Positions 61,403 to 64,000 of a stretch of 64,000 nt of DNA are shown piece by piece. The stretch lies in contig CAIVEI010000124.1 in the NCBI GenBank assembly GCA_903904835.1, forward strand, positions 1 to 64,000, given 5' to 3'. This DNA is from an uncultured Schlesneria sp. Lineage in GTDB: Bacteria; Planctomycetota; Planctomycetia; Planctomycetales; Planctomycetaceae. Position numbers and translations under genes: made by a program. The notes beneath the pieces are model-generated. The model was not told where the DNA came from. It ran no database searches and was given only the letters and a program-made list of their open reading frames with translations. How positions within the stretch are numbered: the stretch's first letter is position 1; each line of letters starts with the position of its first letter.

Positions 61403-61730
61403 CCAGACTGCCACATTCACTTCAGAACTGTAAATTGGGAGTCGCGGGACTAGCGAAATCAATGGCGTGCCCCTCTGGGTCGGGCTCTTCGCTGCAAGTA
61501 CGCACCTCTTCGAGAACTCACCCTTCGAGCCCTAAGAATGTCACATGAAATCGTGGCGAAATCTGGTAACAATTTGGTAACAACATTGGCAATGCGAGTA
61601 CCATGCGAGTACAATGCAAACGGCGTCAGGCAATAGCGTAAAAGCCTGTAAAACAGCACATTTAAACGTTATTGCAACGTGTTTCCAATGTCACCCAGAG
61701 ATAGTACACAGTAGGTTGAGGGACTAGTCG
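61403..61730. other. Spacer with short direct repeats
   Basis: No gene. 'atgcgagtaccatgcgagtacaatgc' (about 61591-61616) has two tandem units of 'atgcgagtac', separated by one or two bases. 'ggtaacaatttggtaacaac' (about 61564-61583) is another tandem pair. Both lie before the second structured element and could be regulatory iterons, but number too few to call an origin. Confidence 0.4.
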
Positions 61731-61924
61731 CGGCAATTCCCATTCTTTCTACGGTAACTCGGCCAGTTGCCGGAATTTAAGCCTCGACGCCTATCCCCAC
61801 CCATACATTTGACGATCGTCCGCAATCATCAATTGCCCGAAGTCGCCATCCCGGCGACGGAGTGTAAACCTGTCACCTATCCGGCGCGGCAGATGCCAAA
61901 ATTCCGCCGTCAATAAATCGAGGC
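61731..61924 (+). ncRNA. Multi-hairpin structured element, copy 2 (RNA or DNA)
   Basis: Diverged copy of 38131-38325 in the same orientation. Shared landmarks in order are 'ggaattta-gcct-cgacgcct', 'ttgacgat...cgtccg-aatc', 'gtcgcc...ggcgac', 'aaacctgtc...cc' and 'cag--gc'. Stems seen here are cggcaa (61731-61736) with ttgccg (61767-61772); ttgacgat (61809-61816) with atcatcaa (61825-61832), one mismatch; and gtcgcc (61842-61847) with ggcgac (61853-61858). In addition, gcctcga (61781-61787) pairs perfectly with tcgaggc (61918-61924) and would enclose the middle hairpins. It precedes the mobile-element gene at 62095 by 170 bases, so it may be a leader or origin of that module. Confidence 0.5.
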
Positions 61925-62094
61925 ATAATGCGGCCTTGCACACTAATAACTTAGCTAAATCCTTGCTGACTGCGGGTTCTGCCTATGTCAACACGCTGTA
62001 ACCCGCTCTCAGCCTATTGCGCAGCGAATTAATATATGTTAATATAATTACTATGGGTTAAGGACTAGCCCACATATCATTCAGGGAGGACACC

Positions 62095-62535
62095 ATGTCA
62101 CGCAAACGCAAATCGGATCAACCAACTACGGATACGGAAGCAGCTATCAACACGGTCACGGCGGAAATAGCACCGGCAGAGAATGACCGGGAAACTCCGA
62201 CCTTCGTGGAACGGGTCGGAGGAAAAACGGAACGTGTGCTCACGCCCGATCCGTACGAGATCGCTGGTGACTATGCAGCCGGTGTCCGTCTCTTTGAGAG
62301 CAAACGTGACCAGCAGGTGGCGATCAAGTTTGACTCGAAACCCGGCCAGAAGGTGATCGACCGATTGAACGACGCGGGCTATCGCTGGAACCCAAGCCAC
62401 CAGATCTGGGTACATCCGGTTCGCCGCGAAACGGCAATGGGGACCCGCATTGACGCCGAACGCCTCTACCAAGAGGTTCGCCAGATGGTCCGCCAGGATA
62501 AAGGAGTCGAGGCTGAGCAGAAAACCCCCTTCTAA
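62095..62535 (+). CDS. Conserved mobile-element hypothetical protein
   Basis: 146 residues with a strong agggagga ribosome binding site. A disordered N-terminus is followed by a compact domain: YAAGVRLFESKRDQQVAIKF, DSKPGQKVIDRLNDAGYRWN, PSHQIWVHPV. I recall this domain from plasmids and integrative elements that also encode the giant methyltransferase/helicase, with which it is associated here. The function is unknown; a DNA-binding or anti-restriction role is a guess from context. First gene of the right-hand module. Confidence 0.75.
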   Translation: MSRKRKSDQPTTDTEAAINTVTAEIAPAENDRETPTFVERVGGKTERVLTPDPYEIAGDYAAGVRLFESKRDQQVAIKFDSKPGQKVIDRLNDAGYRWNPSHQIWVHPVRRETAMGTRIDAERLYQEVRQMVRQDKGVEAEQKTPF

Positions 62536-62758
62536 CCGACGCTGGAACGGGTCCGCGATGTACGCTCCTCCAAACTACTTCTTTTTTGCGTTAGATTCCC
62601 AGGCTCGGCAGATATCGGGCAACTGCAAGGACGAGCAGTTGGCGGTGTTCCTGAAAAACGTAGCTCTCGGTTCGCTGACACTCATAACCAGTCTTTCTTC
62701 AAGTAAGGTCTTAAAAGACCTTCCCGGATCACCCGATCGAGATCGGACGAGGTGACAC
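62536..62758. other. Short spacer
   Basis: About 220 bases. The 62704-62724 segment 'taaggtcttaaaagaccttcc' contains the perfect hairpin aaggtctt/aaagacctt, a possible terminator or attenuator in front of the next gene, though without a T run. Confidence 0.4.
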
Positions 62759-62905
62759 ATGCCTTGCAACCCCCGCACGGACCAACCAGTTCAGTCGCCA
62801 CGGGATGCAGGGCAAAGAAGACCGGATTCCCTTATTGCTGGAGGTAAACCGCACCCTTCCAGCCAAGCAATTGGCCGGGAACACCTAACCGAGTTACGCA
62901 AATGA
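62759..62905 (+). CDS. Small leader-like gene coupled to the methyltransferase/helicase gene
   Basis: 48 residues; the ATG at 62759 follows a cgaggtgacac leader. Polar and basic: CNPRTDQPVQSPRDAGQRRP, SSQAIGREHLTELRK. It has no recognised domain. Its stop TGA (62903-62905) lies three bases before the ATG of the giant gene at 62909, whose own ribosome binding site is weak. Translational coupling is therefore likely. Short length leaves the coding status open. Confidence 0.45.
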   Translation: MPCNPRTDQPVQSPRDAGQRRPDSLIAGGKPHPSSQAIGREHLTELRK

Positions 62906-62908
62906 CCT

Positions 62909-64000
62909 ATGCGTAAGAAACCACCCTTCTGGCGACAGCCATCACTTTTCCCACCGGATCTTGACGATTCACCTGAACCGAATAACCAGCTACCATCATC
63001 CACCGAAGGAGAGACACATGCAGTACAAGACCATCGTTCTTCAGCTTCTAGAACAACACCCGGAACTGTACCAACAACTCCGCAAGCGGCGGCAACTGCT
63101 TCCAGCACTGGAGACCTATTCCGAGCAATTGAAGGCGTTCCACCAGGACGAGATGGAATCCCTGTTACAGGCAATGCCGGGCAGCGACCCCATACAGATC
63201 AAAAGCGAAGCGCTGGAGATAGCCCTGAAAACATTCGAGGATCGTTTACCGATCAGTACCCATCGGGACGAGAACGAGACACTCTCCCTCGACCAGGCAA
63301 TGGCGTTCGTCCGAAATCGTTCGTCTCGCGACTAACCTCGTCGCGTAAACAACCGGGCCTGTTTGACTCACTTTCCGATGACCCGTTCGCGCCAGTTCCA
63401 CCACGCTCGAAGATACCCGAGCCGGGTATAGTAGATACCCCCAAGGGGATACCGTCGACTCCAGCGGTTGCAGATGTTCCGCCTTCCGATGCTCCAGAAC
63501 CGACGACATCCGCTTCCATTGCTAGCGGCGAAAAAGGCAAAGCCCGCGACATCATCGCCGCCATCCGCACGCTGAAGAAGATAGAGCAATCGGGCCGCAA
63601 GGCCACTGCTGATGAACGGCAGATACTCGCCCGCTTTGCCGGGTTCGGTCCGGTGGCTCTCTCGATATTCCCCGATCCGGTCAGGGGAACCTATAAGGAT
63701 TCTGGGTGGCAGGCACTGGGTGAAGAACTCAAATCCCTGCTGACACTTGCCGAATATGAAAGTGCCAAACGCACCACCTTCAATGCGTTCTACACGTCCC
63801 CAACGGTCATCACCGCGATCCATGAGGCCATCGCCCGCTTAGGCGTACCGGCCAACGCCACCATCCTGGAACCAGGATGCGGTACGGGCAATTTCATGGG
63901 GTACGGGAATAGGGAGGCACGATTTATTGGAATTGAGATGGATTTCCTATCGGGGCGGATTGCGAGAGCCATCCACCCCGGCCAGGACATCCGCATTGAA
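62909..64000 (+). CDS. Giant N6-methyltransferase/helicase-type protein, N-terminal part (runs off the window)
   Basis: The frame is open from the ATG at 62909 to the end of the window (364 codons so far). Residues 1 to about 205 are a low-complexity linker rich in Pro, Ser, Thr and Arg with two Q-x-x-L-F pentapeptides (QPSLF about 12-16, QPGLF about 148-152) of the sliding-clamp-binding type. From about 206 comes DIIAAIRTLKKIEQSGRKAT and ADERQILARFAGFGPVALSI, then FNAFYTSPTVITAIHEAI and the AdoMet motif LEPGCGTGNFMG (about 325). This is the N-terminus of DarB-like anti-restriction proteins, in which a methyltransferase is followed by a SNF2-type helicase. The helicase should follow beyond 64000. 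A complete 105-codon gene lies in another frame inside the linker. Confidence 0.8.
   Translation, partial: MRKKPPFWRQPSLFPPDLDDSPEPNNQLPSSTEGETHAVQDHRSSASRTTPGTVPTTPQAAATASSTGDLFRAIEGVPPGRDGIPVTGNAGQRPHTDQKRSAGDSPENIRGSFTDQYPSGRERDTLPRPGNGVRPKSFVSRLTSSRKQPGLFDSLSDDPFAPVPPRSKIPEPGIVDTPKGIPSTPAVADVPPSDAPEPTTSASIASGEKGKARDIIAAIRTLKKIEQSGRKATADERQILARFAGFGPVALSIFPDPVRGTYKDSGWQALGEELKSLLTLAEYESAKRTTFNAFYTSPTVITAIHEAIARLGVPANATILEPGCGTGNFMGYGNREARFIGIEMDFLSGRIARAIHPGQDIRIE
63018..63335 (+). CDS. Small conserved mobile-element protein, nested in the linker of the giant gene
   Basis: 105 residues from the ATG at 63018, with a strong gaaggagagacac ribosome binding site six bases upstream. It has good protein character: YKTIVLQLLEQHPELYQQLR, KRRQLLPALETYSEQLKAFH, IQIKSEALEIALKTFEDRLP, LSLDQAMAFVRNR. 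I recall this family as a stand-alone gene in plasmids and mobile elements encoding the same giant helicase; the function is unknown. It lies entirely within the 62909 gene in the +1-type alternative frame. Both frames stay open over the whole 318 bases. Confidence 0.75.
   Translation: MQYKTIVLQLLEQHPELYQQLRKRRQLLPALETYSEQLKAFHQDEMESLLQAMPGSDPIQIKSEALEIALKTFEDRLPISTHRDENETLSLDQAMAFVRNRSSRD

Overview
The window reads as planctomycete DNA. It carries an operon of a PPC-domain protein, a DUF1549/DUF1553 protein and a DUF1501 protein, PEP-CTERM and sedolisin-type secreted proteins, and GC-rich dispersed repeats of the kind I associate with Gemmata/Pirellula-like genomes. All family names rest on motifs and recalled family features; no database search was possible.

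Layout. 0-8.7 kb: a lipoprotein, a small planctomycete protein and its degraded paralogue, a VapBC-like pair with a frameshifted toxin, a large membrane-anchored STAND-type NTPase, then a repeat-rich spacer. 8.7-14.9 kb: the chromosomal operon. 15.43 kb: the 3' half of a tRNA-Leu(UAA), which I infer to be the left boundary of an integrated island that continues past the right edge. 16-24.2 kb: a ParB-like fragment, a NACHT NTPase, a serine recombinase, and a three-gene HerA-type ATPase / HExx-type protein / small protein operon. 24.1-27 kb: a sedolisin remnant, a PEP-CTERM protein and a serpin. 27-33 kb: a MobF relaxase cassette, a tyrosine integrase, a complete tRNA-Leu(CAG) and the 5' stub of a second relaxase. 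33.5-38.3 kb: conserved mobile-element genes, including a DNA methyltransferase and a coupling-protein tail, decaying into fragments. 38.5-61.4 kb: a defence block with a type I restriction-modification operon, an ATPase-TOPRIM (OLD-like) protein, an AbiEi antitoxin, IS66 and IS630 elements, a Shedu-type nuclease, an AbiEi/AbiEii pair, an SMC-like ATPase, an Mrr-like nuclease and a membrane protein. 61.7-64 kb: the start of a second mobile-element module with a giant methyltransferase/helicase gene.

The region looks like a repeatedly rearranged mobile and defence island. At several points two unrelated genes are cut at one shared junction (about 16.53, 24.1, 36.89, 37.36 and 55.07 kb). The best-supported unusual observations are these. 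(1) A 2,045-bp circularly permuted helicase fragment sits inside another gene; removing it restores the host reading frame exactly. (2) A complete 105-codon gene is nested in another frame inside the N-terminal linker of the methyltransferase/helicase gene at 62.9 kb. (3) Two direct copies of a multi-hairpin non-coding element bracket the defence block at 38.15 and 61.73 kb. (4) A HerA-like ATPase operon carries an unrecognised HExx-type partner.
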